Source: JAUZRW01 sp034437755 (lineage in GTDB: Bacteria > Chloroflexota > Anaerolineae > Aggregatilineales > Phototrophicaceae). From it: a DNA stretch of 64,000 nt. Location of the stretch: the NCBI GenBank assembly GCA_034437755.1, contig DAOTTV010000003.1, positions 1 to 64,000 on the forward strand, given 5' to 3'. The notes under the pieces are model-generated. The model did no database searches, had not been told where the DNA came from, and saw only the letters and a program-made list of their open reading frames with translations. Made by a program: the position numbers and the translations under genes. Shown here one piece after another: positions 62,993 through 64,000 of this stretch. Position 1 is the first letter of the stretch, and each line of letters begins with the position of its first letter.

Positions 62993-64000
62993 ATGACTAA
63001 CGGGATCAACGAGACGAACGTGAAAGCACCAAAGATCGTTATCATCGGCGCCGGTAGTGCCATTTTTGGGCTTGGGTCACTGGCGACATTGATGCAACAC
63101 GAGCATCTCAAAGGCGCGCATATTGCTCTCTGCGACATCAATGAGCAAGGACTAGATATGATGACGCGCCTGGCACATACAATGAACACAGCATGGGATA
63201 CGCAGGCGACTATCACGAGTTCAGTCAATCGTCGTGATCTGTTACATAATGCCGATTTTGTCATTCTGTCGATTCAAGCCGGTCAACGCGAGACAATGTG
63301 GGAGCGTGATTGGCAAATCCCGCTAGAACATGGTATCCGTCAACCTTACGCCGAGAACGGCGGCCCCGGCTCATTTGCTCATATGGCGCGGAATTTGCCG
63401 CCTGTCCTCGCTATTGCCCGCGATATGGAAAAACTTTGTCCGGATGCTTATTGTCTCAATTTGGTGAATCCCCTCATCCGCTTGACGACCGCAATCCATC
63501 GGTATACGACGATAAAAGTGATCGGTCTGTGTCATCAATTATTATGGGGCTATGCGATGGCGGCGACGATACTTGCAGATCGTTTTGAGATCACGATTCC
63601 TGATAACTTTCATGTACATACAGATGCTGAAAACATGAAGTATTTTATACCAGTCGCCCAATCTGCCCTCACCCATCTGGACATTAGAGCCGCCGGCACT
63701 AATCACTTTTCGTGGGTATACGACATTCGGGATCGGCATACAGGCGAAGACCTATACCCGATATTGGTCGATCGCTGGTTAAATGATCCCGCATTTAAGC
63801 ATTTTGAACCGCTCAGTCGCGAGATTCTCGACATTTATGGCATGATGCCAACTGCCGGCGATAGTCATATGTGCGAATTCTTGAGTTGTGTCAGTGATAA
63901 TCGGACAAAACCCTGGGAGAAGTATAAGCTCAAATTGCAGAACTGGGGCGGGAATCGTCAGCGGCGTGCGTATCGGGAACAATTAGCGTGGGATATTGTC
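62993..64000 (+). CDS. Glycoside hydrolase family 4 enzyme, 3' end beyond the window
   Basis: The open frame continues for 336 codons to the last base of the window. It shows the NAD-binding start APKIVIIGAGSAIFG, then DINEQGLDMM, AENGGPGSFAHMARN, the family signature LNLVNPL, the metal-binding Cys-His in VIGLCHQLLWG and the second metal site AAGTNHFSWVYD. GH4 enzymes use NAD and a divalent metal to cleave alpha- or beta-glycosides by a redox step. The ATG at 62993 has a weak ribosome-binding site; a GTG at 63020 giving KAPKIVIIG is the alternative. It follows the isomerase gene by 82 nt. Confidence 0.9.
   Translation, partial: MTNGINETNVKAPKIVIIGAGSAIFGLGSLATLMQHEHLKGAHIALCDINEQGLDMMTRLAHTMNTAWDTQATITSSVNRRDLLHNADFVILSIQAGQRETMWERDWQIPLEHGIRQPYAENGGPGSFAHMARNLPPVLAIARDMEKLCPDAYCLNLVNPLIRLTTAIHRYTTIKVIGLCHQLLWGYAMAATILADRFEITIPDNFHVHTDAENMKYFIPVAQSALTHLDIRAAGTNHFSWVYDIRDRHTGEDLYPILVDRWLNDPAFKHFEPLSREILDIYGMMPTAGDSHMCEFLSCVSDNRTKPWEKYKLKLQNWGGNRQRRAYREQLAWDIV

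Overview
The window looks like a chromosomal segment of a Chloroflexota bacterium (Anaerolineae-like or a relative). This placement is an inference from gene content: bacterial mevalonate-pathway genes with an archaeal-type HMG-CoA synthase and an isopentenyl phosphate kinase, a sulfolipid gene (sqdB), long-form HisG together with HisZ, and many secreted SH3/LysM/L,D-transpeptidase envelope proteins. No phage, plasmid, insertion sequence or CRISPR array is visible. The nearest thing to a mobile signature is a lone tyrosine recombinase.

Layout. 0-0.2 kb: two tandem tRNA-Asp genes (minus). 0.55-5.6 kb: a giant RND transporter with a large repeat-bearing periplasmic insertion. 5.8-7.6 kb: a PLP-dependent alpha-oxoamine synthase and a small membrane protein. 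7.8-10.9 kb: HMG-CoA reductase, HMG-CoA synthase and a split DUF35-like partner. 11-14.6 kb: a sugar-type ABC ATPase, a CinA-like protein whose C-domain motif has decayed, and a pair of decayed PyrF/PyrE-like proteins. 14.7-21.1 kb (minus): lepA, tlyA, a secreted trypsin-like protease and two membrane proteins. 21.2-24.5 kb: a peptide-type ABC importer without its ATPases. 24.4-28.2 kb: isopentenyl phosphate kinase, mevalonate kinase and a UbiA prenyltransferase, divergent from an MvaD-like decarboxylase. 28.3-35.0 kb: an M50 protease, HEAT and SCP2 proteins, and a three-gene envelope run. 35.1-38.8 kb: an IscA-like protein with a SufR-like regulator, asd and sqdB. 38.9-43.9 kb: hisD plus a kinase-fold protein, convergent with hisZ-hisG. 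44-48.4 kb: two paralogous L,D-transpeptidases and an SH3 repeat protein. 48.5-53.5 kb: a TPR protein, an IMPACT protein coupled to an AAA-like ATPase, and the tyrosine recombinase with a perfect inverted repeat over its start. 53.5-59.0 kb (minus): a tight five-gene operon of three different ATP-grasp ligases, a cytoplasmic subtilase and an esterase. 59.2-64 kb: an aldehyde dehydrogenase pseudogene, a ROK regulator, a fucose-isomerase-like protein and a GH4-family enzyme cut by the window end.

How the parts fit. The two mevalonate clusters together cover HMG-CoA to isopentenyl diphosphate if the route runs through isopentenyl phosphate; no phosphomevalonate kinase is seen. The UbiA protein resembles polyprenyl-phosphate phosphoribosyltransferase and would use the isoprenoid product. 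The envelope genes (L,D-transpeptidases, SH3, LysM-M23, proteases) suggest active peptidoglycan remodelling. The least explained system is the ATP-grasp/subtilase/esterase operon, which looks like a pathway for making and trimming a peptide-like metabolite, or for tagging proteins.
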